Part shown: positions 17,726 to 24,712 of the stretch, piece after piece | Numbering within the stretch: the stretch's first letter is position 1 | How the letters are laid out: the number at the start of each line of letters is the position of its first letter | Assembly: GCF_013407855.1 (NCBI RefSeq) | Contig: NZ_JACBZH010000001.1 | Span: 3,596,001-3,660,000 of the forward strand | Length of the DNA stretch: 64,000 bases | Direction: 5' to 3' | From: Actinopolymorpha rutila | Lineage (GTDB): Bacteria; Actinomycetota; Actinomycetes; Propionibacteriales; Actinopolymorphaceae | Notes under the pieces: generated by a model | Told to the model about the DNA's origin: nothing | Databases searched by the model: none | The model's input: only the letters and a program-made list of their open reading frames with translations | Position numbers and translations under genes: made by a program

Positions 17726-17878
17726 CGCTTCTCCGGCACGTGCTTGTCCCGGCCGATCACCTGTTCCTCCGTGGGACCACCCCTGGCTACCGACCGGCTA
17801 CTCGACCGGCGCCCGGTCAGGCTTGCCACGACCAGTAAGGTAAAGGGACGGTAAAGCGAGCGGAGGAGGTGCCGCACC

Positions 17879-18343
17879 ATGCGTCCCTCCCCCGCCGCTG
17901 CCTTCCCCGCCGCTCGAACGGGCCGTGCCCAACGTCGACGAGCTCCGGCACCGTCCGCCCTCCTCCTTCTGAGCGTGCTGGCCGTGCTGTTCGGGGGCCT
18001 GCTGACCGGCCCGGAACCCCTTGCCGGCCACGCCCCACCGGTACACGCCTCCGTCGCGGCCGACACCCGCGCCCCTGCCGCCGATCCGGGAGTCGCCAGA
18101 GCCGCCACCGGTAAGCACACCATCGCGTCCGCGGCACCGGCGCCCGACCGGGGCGAGCGACCCGACGCCGTGGTCGCCGGGGCACCACTGGTCTCCTGGG
18201 TCCACGGACTCAACTCCACCCTCCCCGACCAGGCGCCGACGCTCGGCGCCACCGTCGCGACCGCACCCCTGTCCGGGGCGACCCGGCGGGTGCACTCCGC
18301 CCACACCGACCACCACCCGAGCCGCGCACCTCCGCAGGTCTGA
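17879..18343 (+). CDS. small membrane-anchored or secreted protein of unknown function
   Basis: 154 residues, not recognised. A basic N-terminus is followed by one hydrophobic segment (about 27-44, ALLLLSVLAVLFGGLLTG), then an Ala/Pro/Thr-rich, low-complexity exported part with no cysteines or known motif. The hydrophobic segment could be an uncleaved anchor or a signal peptide. The ATG has a good ribosome site (GGAGGAGG, about 8 nt). It lies alone between the tRNA cluster and the antiporter. Codon use looks ordinary for the region. Confidence 0.6.
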   Translation: MRPSPAAAFPAARTGRAQRRRAPAPSALLLLSVLAVLFGGLLTGPEPLAGHAPPVHASVAADTRAPAADPGVARAATGKHTIASAAPAPDRGERPDAVVAGAPLVSWVHGLNSTLPDQAPTLGATVATAPLSGATRRVHSAHTDHHPSRAPPQV

Positions 18344-18631
18344 CGAGCCGACTCCGTCCGCCTGAGTTCTCCGCACGCCCGGCGCGTGCGAACCATCCGG
18401 AGGTCCGACCCGTGAACCGCTCGTACGCGGTACACGGCGTGGCTGCGCACCCCGGCCGGCCTGTCAGCAGGCTTCGCGCCGACACATGCACGTTCGTGGT
18501 TTCCCGCCACGACCACCGCGCCGTGACCCCACCGTCCCCACCCACGACACCCGACCGTCGACGCTCCCACGTCAGCGCCCACCGGGCCTGCCGAATCCCA
18601 CGAGACCGCCGCGACTCTCGCGGAGGTCGCC
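18344..18631 (+). other. leader region before the antiporter gene, with a possible small ORF
   Basis: 288 bp without a firm gene. A GTG at 18412 has GGAGG 8 nt upstream and opens a 77-codon, Arg- and Pro-rich frame that ends at 18645, overlapping the antiporter start by 14 nt. It could be a translationally coupled leader or chance. I looked for a c-di-AMP (ydaO) or other riboswitch because K+ transporters often have one, and saw no convincing consensus. Confidence 0.35.
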
Positions 18632-20269
18632 GTGAGCGCCGCTGAGCTCAACGTCGTCCTCGCGGGCGCCATGCTCGTCCTGCTCGCCGCCACGGCCGCC
18701 GTCCGGCTGTCGGTGAAAGCAGGCCTGCCCACGCTGCTGGTCTACCTCGCGATCGGGCTGGTGATCGGCGAAGCCGGCCTCGGCCTGGAGTTCGAGGACG
18801 CCCAGCTCACCCAGAACCTCGGCCTGATCGCGCTCGCGGTGATCCTCGCCGAGGGCGGGCTCACCACCCGCTGGTCGGTGATCCGGCCGGTCGTCGGGGT
18901 CAGCGCGCTGCTGGCCACGCTGGGCGTGGGGATCAGCGTGGCCATCACCGCGTTCGTCGCCCACGCGGCCCTGAACTTCGACTGGCGTACGTCGATCCTG
19001 CTCGCCGCCGCGGTCGGCTCCACCGACGCGGCCGCGGTGTTCTCCGTACTCCGCCGGCTGCCGCTGCCGGGCCGGCTCGGCGCGACCCTGGAGGCCGAGT
19101 CCGGGTTCAACGACCCGCCGGTGGTCATCCTGGTGACGCTGGTGGTCTCCGACGCCTGGACGCGGGCCAACCCGGTCACCGCACTCGGCCGGGTGGGCTA
19201 CCAGCTGGTCGTCGGCGTCCTTGTCGGCCTGGTCGTCGGCCGGGTCGCCCAGTGGGTGCTGTCCCGGAGCGCACTGCCGGCCGCCGGGCTGTATCCGATC
19301 GCGACCCTCGCCATGGCGCTGCTCGCCTACGCCGGCGCCGGGATGGTCAACGCCAGCGGGCTGCTCGCGGCGTACGTCACCGGGTTGTGGCTCGGCAACG
19401 CACCACTGCCCCACCGGCGGGCCACCCTGGGGTTCGCCGAGGGCACCGCCTGGCTGGCCCAGATCGGGCTGTTCGTCCTGCTCGGGCTGCTGGTCAGCCC
19501 GGAGCGGCTGGCTGCCGCCCTGGTGCCGGCACTCGTCGTCGGCGGCGCACTGCTGCTGCTGGCCCGGCCGTTGACCGTGCTCGTCTGCGCGACCGGGTTC
19601 GGGGTGCCGTGGCGTGAACAGGTGTTCATGTCCTGGGCCGGACTGCGGGGCGCGGTACCGATCGTGGTGGCCACCATCCCGCTGAGCGCGGGCCTGCCCG
19701 CGGCCACCACGGTCTTCGACGTCGTGTTCGTCCTGGTGGTCGTCTTCACCCTCGTCCAGGGGCCGACGCTGCCGTTCCTCGCCCGCAGGCTGGGGATCAG
19801 CTCCGCCGGGCAGGCCCTGGACCTGACCGTGGAGTCGGCCCCGCTGGAGGAGGCGCACGCCGAACTGCTCCAGGTCGGCGTACCGCCCGGGTCCCGCCTC
19901 GTCGGTGTCTACGTGGACGAGCTCCGGCTGCCGGCCGGTGCAGCGGTCAGCCTCGTCGTCCGCGACGGCAGGGCGTTCGTGCCCACCGGCCACACCGTCG
20001 TCCGCGCCGGGGACCAGCTGCTGGTGGTCACCACGGAGAGCGCGCGCCGGCAGACCGAACGCCGGCTGCGTGCCGTGGGCCGGGCCGGGCGGCTCGCCCG
20101 ATGGTTCGGCGAACACGGCGACGACCCACCACCGGCGGCCAACTCGGCAGCCGACTCGGCGGCCAACTCTCGGCCGACCTCGAAGTCCCGGCGCCTCGTG
20201 CACCGGATCCGCCCGCGAACCCTCCGCCCGCGAACCCTCCGCCCGCGAACCAGGACGGACATCTCATGA
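18632..20269 (+). CDS. CPA1-family K+(Na+)/H+ antiporter with C-terminal TrkA-C domain
   Basis: 545 residues. About twelve membrane segments span residues 5-400, with the CPA core AAAVGSTDAAAVFSVL and EAESGFNDPPVVIL holding the ion-site Asp residues and MSWAGLRGAVPIVVA near 335. A TrkA-C-like regulatory domain (about 415-490) fits NhaP2/CvrA-type potassium/proton antiporters that release K+ in response to a bound nucleotide. The tail is low complexity and contains two sets of tandem codon repeats. The GTG has GGAGG 4 nt upstream. Its stop overlaps the next start (ATGA), so both transporters are made together. Confidence 0.9.
   Translation: MSAAELNVVLAGAMLVLLAATAAVRLSVKAGLPTLLVYLAIGLVIGEAGLGLEFEDAQLTQNLGLIALAVILAEGGLTTRWSVIRPVVGVSALLATLGVGISVAITAFVAHAALNFDWRTSILLAAAVGSTDAAAVFSVLRRLPLPGRLGATLEAESGFNDPPVVILVTLVVSDAWTRANPVTALGRVGYQLVVGVLVGLVVGRVAQWVLSRSALPAAGLYPIATLAMALLAYAGAGMVNASGLLAAYVTGLWLGNAPLPHRRATLGFAEGTAWLAQIGLFVLLGLLVSPERLAAALVPALVVGGALLLLARPLTVLVCATGFGVPWREQVFMSWAGLRGAVPIVVATIPLSAGLPAATTVFDVVFVLVVVFTLVQGPTLPFLARRLGISSAGQALDLTVESAPLEEAHAELLQVGVPPGSRLVGVYVDELRLPAGAAVSLVVRDGRAFVPTGHTVVRAGDQLLVVTTESARRQTERRLRAVGRAGRLARWFGEHGDDPPPAANSAADSAANSRPTSKSRRLVHRIRPRTLRPRTLRPRTRTDIS
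20135..20170 (+). repeat. three 12-bp tandem units in the antiporter tail
   Basis: Units start at 20135, 20147 and 20159 (consensus GCGGCCAACTCG) and encode repeated Ala-Ala-Asn/Asp-Ser. Confidence 0.85.
20209..20251 (+). repeat. 15-bp tandem repeat in the antiporter tail
   Basis: Two full copies (20209-20223, 20224-20238) and a 13-bp third copy of CCGCCCGCGAACCCT, giving Arg-Pro-Arg-Thr-Leu repeats at the extreme C-terminus. Confidence 0.9.
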
Positions 20270-21564
20270 CCCTGACAGCAGTGCTCGCCGTAGGCATCTT
20301 CGTCATCGCCTACGTGTTCATCGCCACCGAGAAGGTGCACCGGGTCACGGCCGCGCTGGCCGGCGCCGGCCTGATGGCGCTGGCCGGCATCGTCGACGCC
20401 CACTCCGCGTTCTTCGCCGAGGAGACCGGCGTGGAGTGGAACGTCATCTTCCTGCTGCTCGGGATGATGATCATCGTCAGCATCCTCAAACAGACCGGGC
20501 TGTTCCAGTACCTCGCGATCTGGGCGGCCAAGCGGGCACTGGGGCGGCCGTACCGGCTGATGGTCATGCTCGTCCTGATCACCGCGGCGCTGTCGCCGTT
20601 CCTGGACAACGTGACCACGGTGCTGCTGATCGCTCCGGTCACGGTGCTGGTCTGCCGGCGGCTCGGCCTCCCGATCGCGCCGTACCTCATCGCGGAGGCC
20701 TTGGCCTCCAACATCGCCGGCACCGCAACGCTCATCGGCGACCCGCCGAACATCATCATCGGCACCCGCGCCGGCCTGTCGTTCAACGACTTCCTGTTCA
20801 ACCTCGCACCGATCGTGGTCGTGCTGGTAGGTGTGTTCCTGCTGATGTGCCGGTGGCTGTTCAGGGACACCCTCCGCCGCCGGCCCCAGCACACCGAGGA
20901 CCTGATGGACCTCGACGAGCGGGAGGCGATCACCGACCCGAAGATGCTCCTCCGGTGCCTCGTCGTGCTGTCCGCGGTGGTGGTGGCGTTCGCGCTGCAC
21001 TCCGTACTCCACCTGGAGCCGTCCATCGTCGCGCTGCTCGGCGCCGGGGTGATGGTGCTGGTGTCCGGGACGTCCTCCCAGCAGTTCCTGGAGGAGGTGG
21101 AGTGGTCCACGCTGGTGTTCTTCATGGGGCTGTTCGTGCTGGTCGGCGGGCTGGTGCGGACCGGTGTGATCGAACGACTGGGCGAGGCGGCGATCTCCGC
21201 GGTCGGCGGTGAGTACCTCCTCGCGGGGACCGCGCTGCTGTTCGGCTCGGCGGTCCTCGGCGCGTTCGTGGACAACATCCCGTACGTCGCGACCATGGTG
21301 CCGATCGTGCAGGGCGTGGTGGAGGCGGCGCCGAACCCCGAGCAGGGCACGGCACTGTGGTGGGCGTTCGCACTCGGCGCCGACCTCGGCGGCAACGCGA
21401 CCGCGGTCGCGGCCAGCGCCAACGTCGTGGTCCTCGGTATCGCCGCCCGCAACGGCGAACGCATCAGCTTCTGGGAGTTCACGAAGTACGGCGCGATCGT
21501 CACCGTGGTGACGGTGACGCTGGCCTGGCCCTACGTCTGGCTGCGCTACTTCGCCCTGGGCTGA
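20266..21564 (+). CDS. SLC13/ArsB-type permease (P-protein family)
   Basis: 432 residues, about eleven or twelve membrane segments. It shows the ion-transporter-superfamily pseudo-symmetry: FLDNVTTVLLIAPVT with GTATLIGDPPNIIIG in the first half and AFVDNIPYVATMVPI with LGADLGGNATAVAASANVV in the second. This is the OCA2/P-protein and ArsB-like branch; substrates in bacteria include arsenite, Na+ or organic anions and cannot be fixed here. No ars genes are near. It is translationally coupled (ATGA) to the antiporter and its 3' end overlaps the convergent YihY gene by 19 bp. Confidence 0.87.
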   Translation: MTLTAVLAVGIFVIAYVFIATEKVHRVTAALAGAGLMALAGIVDAHSAFFAEETGVEWNVIFLLLGMMIIVSILKQTGLFQYLAIWAAKRALGRPYRLMVMLVLITAALSPFLDNVTTVLLIAPVTVLVCRRLGLPIAPYLIAEALASNIAGTATLIGDPPNIIIGTRAGLSFNDFLFNLAPIVVVLVGVFLLMCRWLFRDTLRRRPQHTEDLMDLDEREAITDPKMLLRCLVVLSAVVVAFALHSVLHLEPSIVALLGAGVMVLVSGTSSQQFLEEVEWSTLVFFMGLFVLVGGLVRTGVIERLGEAAISAVGGEYLLAGTALLFGSAVLGAFVDNIPYVATMVPIVQGVVEAAPNPEQGTALWWAFALGADLGGNATAVAASANVVVLGIAARNGERISFWEFTKYGAIVTVVTVTLAWPYVWLRYFALG

Positions 21565-22649
21565 TGGTGCACGTCGCCGGCCCGGTCGCCCGGGGCGTCG
21601 CCCGACACGCCGTCGCCCGACACGCCGTCGGGCGCGTCGCCGGGGCTGCGCGCCTCCAGTGGGTGCTCCCCGACGGTCACGCCGGGCAGCACCTCGGTCG
21701 GGTGCGGAGACGCCCCCCGCGGCGCCTCCGCCCCGTCCGCCACCCGGCGGCGGGCCTCGGCCCGGCGTCCCAGATGGGCGTGCAGATTCGCGTTGAACGC
21801 CGCGCCGACCAGCAGCGAGATCACCACGACGTACAACCACAGCAACACCACGATCGGTGCGGCCAGCGGACCGTAGATCGAGGTGCCGCCGATGGTCTGG
21901 GTGAGGGTGGTGCGCAGCATCCAGCCACCGGCCAGCCACATCACCATGGCCACCGCGGCGCCGCCGAAGTCGTGCCGCCAGGGAGTCCGCTCCGGCAGCG
22001 CCAGGTGGTAGAGCGTGGCGAGGAACCCGGTCGAGGCCACCACCACGACCGGCCAGTACAACGAGACCAGGAACTGCAGCCGCGACGGGAGGATCGAGTC
22101 GACCAGGGTCGGACCGGCCAGCGCGAGCGGGATGACCACGATGCCGATGGCCAGGGCCACGACGTACATCGAGAACGACAGCACCCTGGTCCGGACGATG
22201 CCGCGCCGGCCACCGAAGCCGTACATGATCGTGATCGTGTCGATGAGGACGTTCAGCGCCCGCGAGCCCGACCACAGGGCGAGCACGAACCCGATGGAGA
22301 TCACGTCGGCGCGGCCGCGGTCGAGGACGGCGTTCAAGGTGGGGACGATCACCCGCTGGACGCTGTCCTCGGTGAGGGCGCCGCGGGCGATGTTGATCAG
22401 CTGGCCCTTGACGTCGTTGATGGCGTCCGGACCGAAGCCGCCCACGACATAGCCGACGGAACCGGCGAGCCCGAAGACCAGGGGCGGAAGGGACAGGATG
22501 GCGAAGAACGCGCCCTCCGCCGCCAGGCCGGTGACGCGGTAGCGCAGGCAGGTCGCGATCGTCCCCCGGACCAGGCGCCACGCGAGCGTGCGGCGGACCC
22601 GGCGGCGGATCCTGACCACGTTTCGCGCCCCCACGGGTCCGGCCCTCAT
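21546..22649 (-). CDS. YihY/BrkB-family inner-membrane protein
   Basis: 367 residues. The YihY core runs from about residue 25 to 290 with six membrane segments; LAAEGAFFAILSLPPLVFGL, ALWSGSRALNVLIDTITIMYG and the pre-C-terminal GPLAAPIVVLLWLYVVVISLLVGAAFNA are typical. The family was once called ribonuclease BN by error; its function is unclear. A soluble acidic tail contains a 15-bp duplication. The start at 22649 has a TACGGT -10 element 7 nt upstream and no ribosome site. It diverges from the AidB-like gene with only 18 bp between the two start codons. Confidence 0.87.
   Translation of the reverse strand: MRAGPVGARNVVRIRRRVRRTLAWRLVRGTIATCLRYRVTGLAAEGAFFAILSLPPLVFGLAGSVGYVVGGFGPDAINDVKGQLINIARGALTEDSVQRVIVPTLNAVLDRGRADVISIGFVLALWSGSRALNVLIDTITIMYGFGGRRGIVRTRVLSFSMYVVALAIGIVVIPLALAGPTLVDSILPSRLQFLVSLYWPVVVVASTGFLATLYHLALPERTPWRHDFGGAAVAMVMWLAGGWMLRTTLTQTIGGTSIYGPLAAPIVVLLWLYVVVISLLVGAAFNANLHAHLGRRAEARRRVADGAEAPRGASPHPTEVLPGVTVGEHPLEARSPGDAPDGVSGDGVSGDAPGDRAGDVHHQPRAK
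21597..21626 (-). repeat. 15-bp tandem duplication in the YihY tail
   Basis: Two identical units, 21597-21611 and 21612-21626, encode a repeated Gly-Val-Ser-Gly-Asp pentapeptide. Confidence 0.9.
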
Positions 22650-22655
22650 GAGGCA

Positions 22656-22662
22656 TACCGTA
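22656..22662. promoter_or_regulatory. shared bidirectional -10 element of yihY and the AidB-like gene
   Basis: The heptamer TACCGTA reads TACCGT on the plus strand (22656-22661), 6 nt before the ATG at 22668, and TACGGT on the minus strand (22662-22657), 7 nt before the ATG at 22649. Both genes lack ribosome sites, so both transcripts would be leaderless. I see no -35 element for either. Confidence 0.7.
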
Positions 22663-22667
22663 ACGAC

Positions 22668-24347
22668 ATGAACCCAAGGGGCCGGTTCGCCACCCACACG
22701 GTGTCCAACCAGCCGCCGCCGCTGGCGCCGCACGACGCGCTCGCCGCCGACCTCGCGCTGGACGAGGCGCTGGCCCGCTGGGGCCGCCCCGGCCTGGCCG
22801 CCGCCGGTGGGCGGCTCGCCGAGATCGGTGCGCTGGCCGGGTCGGAGCAGGCCCGGGAGTGGGCGTTCGACGCCCACCGGCACCCGCCGCGCCTGGTCAC
22901 CCACGACCGCTACGGCGAACGCGCCGACGAGGTGGAGTTCCACCCGTCCTGGCACCATCTGCTCGGCCGGGCGGTGGGATGGGGGCTGCACGGGGCGCCC
23001 TGGACCAGCGGCGAGGCCACCCCGCACCTGGCCCGGGCGGCCGGCTTCTACCTGTGGAGCCAGGCCGAGGCCGGGCACGGCTGCCCGGTGTCGATGACGT
23101 ACGCCGCGGTGCCGGCGCTGCGCGCCGAGGAGTCGCTGGCCGCCGCGTGGACGCCGTTGCTGTCCTCCCCCGCCTACGACCCGGGCCTGCGACCGGCGGC
23201 CGGCAAGCGGGGCGCGCTGGCCGGGATGGCGATGACGGAGAAGCAGGGCGGTTCGGACGTACGTTCCAACACCACCGTGGCGGACCCTGGCGGCGCTGAC
23301 GGCGAGTACGTCCTGACCGGGCACAAGTGGTTCTGTTCGGCGCCGATGAGCGACGTGTTCCTCGTCCTGGCCCAGGCACCCGGCGGGCTGACCTGCTTCG
23401 TCCTGCCGAGGGTGCTGCCCGACGGCACCCGCAACGCCGTCCGGCTGGTCCGGCTGAAGGACAAGCTCGGCAACCGGTCCAACGCCTCCGCGGAGGTGGA
23501 GTTCGAGGGCGCCCTCGCTAGCCGTCTCGGTCCGGAGGGGCGCGGCGTCGCGACGATCCTGGCGATGGTGAACGCCACCCGGCTGGACTGCGTACTCGGC
23601 TCGGCCGCCCTGATGCGCCGCGCGGTCGGCGAGGCGAGCTGGCACGCCGCCCACCGGCGGGCGTTCGGCAGCTCGCTCGCCGACCAGCCGGCGATGGCGA
23701 ACGTGCTCGCCGACCTGGCAGTGGAACAGGAGGCCGCGACCACGCTGGCGATGCGGCTGGCAGCGGCGACCGACGCGGCGGAGGCGGACCCCGGCGAGCG
23801 GGCGCTGTTGCGGATCGCGCTGCCCGCGGCGAAGTACTACGTGTGCAAGCGCGCCCCGTCGGTGGCCGCGGAGGCGCTGGAGTGCCTCGGCGGCAACGGG
23901 TACGTCGAGGAGTCCGGCATGCCGATGCTGTTTCGGGAGTCCCCGCTGAACTCCGTCTGGGAGGGCGCGGGCTCGGTCCAGGCGCTCGACGTGCTCCGCG
24001 CGCTGCGCCGCGAACCCGACGCGCTGACCGCCTGGCTGGGCGAGATAGCGCCCGCCCGCGGCGCCGACCCGCGCCTGGACCACGCGGTGGAGGACCTGCT
24101 GACCTCGCTCGCGGACCTGTCCGAACCGGAGTACTCGGCCCGCCGGCTGGCCGAGCGCATCGCGGTCGTGTTCCAGGGCGCACTGCTCGTGCGGTACGCC
24201 CCGGCCGAGGTGGCGGACGCCTTCTGCGCCTCCCGGCTCGGACCGGGCGGGTGTGTGACGTTCGGCACACTCCCCCGCGGTACCGACGCGGCGGCGATCA
24301 TCGACCGGGCCGCGCCCGCCCCGCTGCCCGGCCGGGACGGTCTCTAG
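22668..24347 (+). CDS. AidB-like acyl-CoA dehydrogenase
   Basis: 559 residues, the long form typical of AidB-type acyl-CoA dehydrogenases. The start THTVSNQPPPL, MTEKQGGSDVRSNTT (FAD contact), GHKWFCSAPMSD, and the C-terminal ECLGGNGYVEESGMPMLFRE followed by SPLNSVWEGAG are strongly AidB-like. E. coli AidB is a flavoprotein of the alkylation (Ada) response with DNA-binding ability; the physiological substrate is unclear. The start lies 11 residues before the conserved N-terminus and is leaderless. An AlkD-type glycosylase is also in the window (57.3 kb), but not linked. Confidence 0.9.
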   Translation: MNPRGRFATHTVSNQPPPLAPHDALAADLALDEALARWGRPGLAAAGGRLAEIGALAGSEQAREWAFDAHRHPPRLVTHDRYGERADEVEFHPSWHHLLGRAVGWGLHGAPWTSGEATPHLARAAGFYLWSQAEAGHGCPVSMTYAAVPALRAEESLAAAWTPLLSSPAYDPGLRPAAGKRGALAGMAMTEKQGGSDVRSNTTVADPGGADGEYVLTGHKWFCSAPMSDVFLVLAQAPGGLTCFVLPRVLPDGTRNAVRLVRLKDKLGNRSNASAEVEFEGALASRLGPEGRGVATILAMVNATRLDCVLGSAALMRRAVGEASWHAAHRRAFGSSLADQPAMANVLADLAVEQEAATTLAMRLAAATDAAEADPGERALLRIALPAAKYYVCKRAPSVAAEALECLGGNGYVEESGMPMLFRESPLNSVWEGAGSVQALDVLRALRREPDALTAWLGEIAPARGADPRLDHAVEDLLTSLADLSEPEYSARRLAERIAVVFQGALLVRYAPAEVADAFCASRLGPGGCVTFGTLPRGTDAAAIIDRAAPAPLPGRDGL

Positions 24348-24423
24348 AGTTCCCGGCTCGATCCGGCCGAGTACAGCCAGGCCGTACCAGCAAACGCGGA
24401 CCGGCGCGCGGCCGTGCCGATTT

Positions 24424-24439
24424 CGAGACAATCGTCTCG
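24424..24439. promoter_or_regulatory. inverted repeat, candidate operator of the sulfate-reduction operon
   Basis: CGAGAC-AATC-GTCTCG, a perfect 6-bp inverted repeat 55 nt before the leader peptide. It loosely resembles the GAC-N-GTC type of TetR-family sulfur regulators such as corynebacterial McbR; the resemblance is weak. Confidence 0.4.
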
Positions 24440-24493
24440 GATACCGGTCACTCTGGTTGCCTGGTGAGGTCCCGATCACGCAGGCTGATCCTC

Positions 24494-24583
24494 ATGACTG
24501 CGCCCGTCTGCCCTCTGCTCGTCGGACGGCGCCATCTCGATTTCGGCCGAATGCGCAGCATGCTCTGTCGCCGGGCGCGCTGA
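24494..24583 (+). CDS. cysteine-containing leader peptide of the sulfite reductase operon
   Basis: 29 codons. The peptide has cysteines at 6 and 25 and the stretch RRHLDFGR followed by SMLCRR. This Arg-Arg-His-Leu/Val-Asp-x-x-Arg then Cys-Arg pattern is that of short actinobacterial putative leader peptides found before sulfur-assimilation genes. The stop codon lies inside a 7-bp GC hairpin (24573-24590), and the sulfite reductase gene starts 130 nt later. I infer cysteine-responsive attenuation or translational control: ribosomes stalling at the late Cys codon would change the downstream fold. Confidence 0.75.
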   Translation: MTAPVCPLLVGRRHLDFGRMRSMLCRRAR

Positions 24584-24590
24584 CGCGCCC
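24573..24590 (+). promoter_or_regulatory. hairpin over the leader-peptide stop codon
   Basis: GGGCGCG (24573-24579) pairs with CGCGCCC (24584-24590) around CTGA, which contains the stop codon. It could be part of an attenuator. Confidence 0.55.
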
Positions 24591-24712
24591 CACTTCTGGC
24601 CGCATCGACTTCTGCCGGTGGCCACCCGGGCGCCCGGTTGCGCCGATCCGCCGCCAGACCTGCTTTCTGTCACACCTGTCCGTGACCTGCTCTCCAGCGA
24701 GGATCGCACTCC

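Noticed and set aside
18344..18631. c-di-AMP (ydaO) riboswitch before the K+ antiporter
   Set aside because: I looked because of the gene function but could not find the conserved core blocks.
18412..18645. 77-codon ORF with a ribosome site before the antiporter
   Set aside because: Good GGAGG spacing, but the product is Arg/Pro-rich without any recognisable segment and overlaps the antiporter start. Kept only as a note on the leader region.
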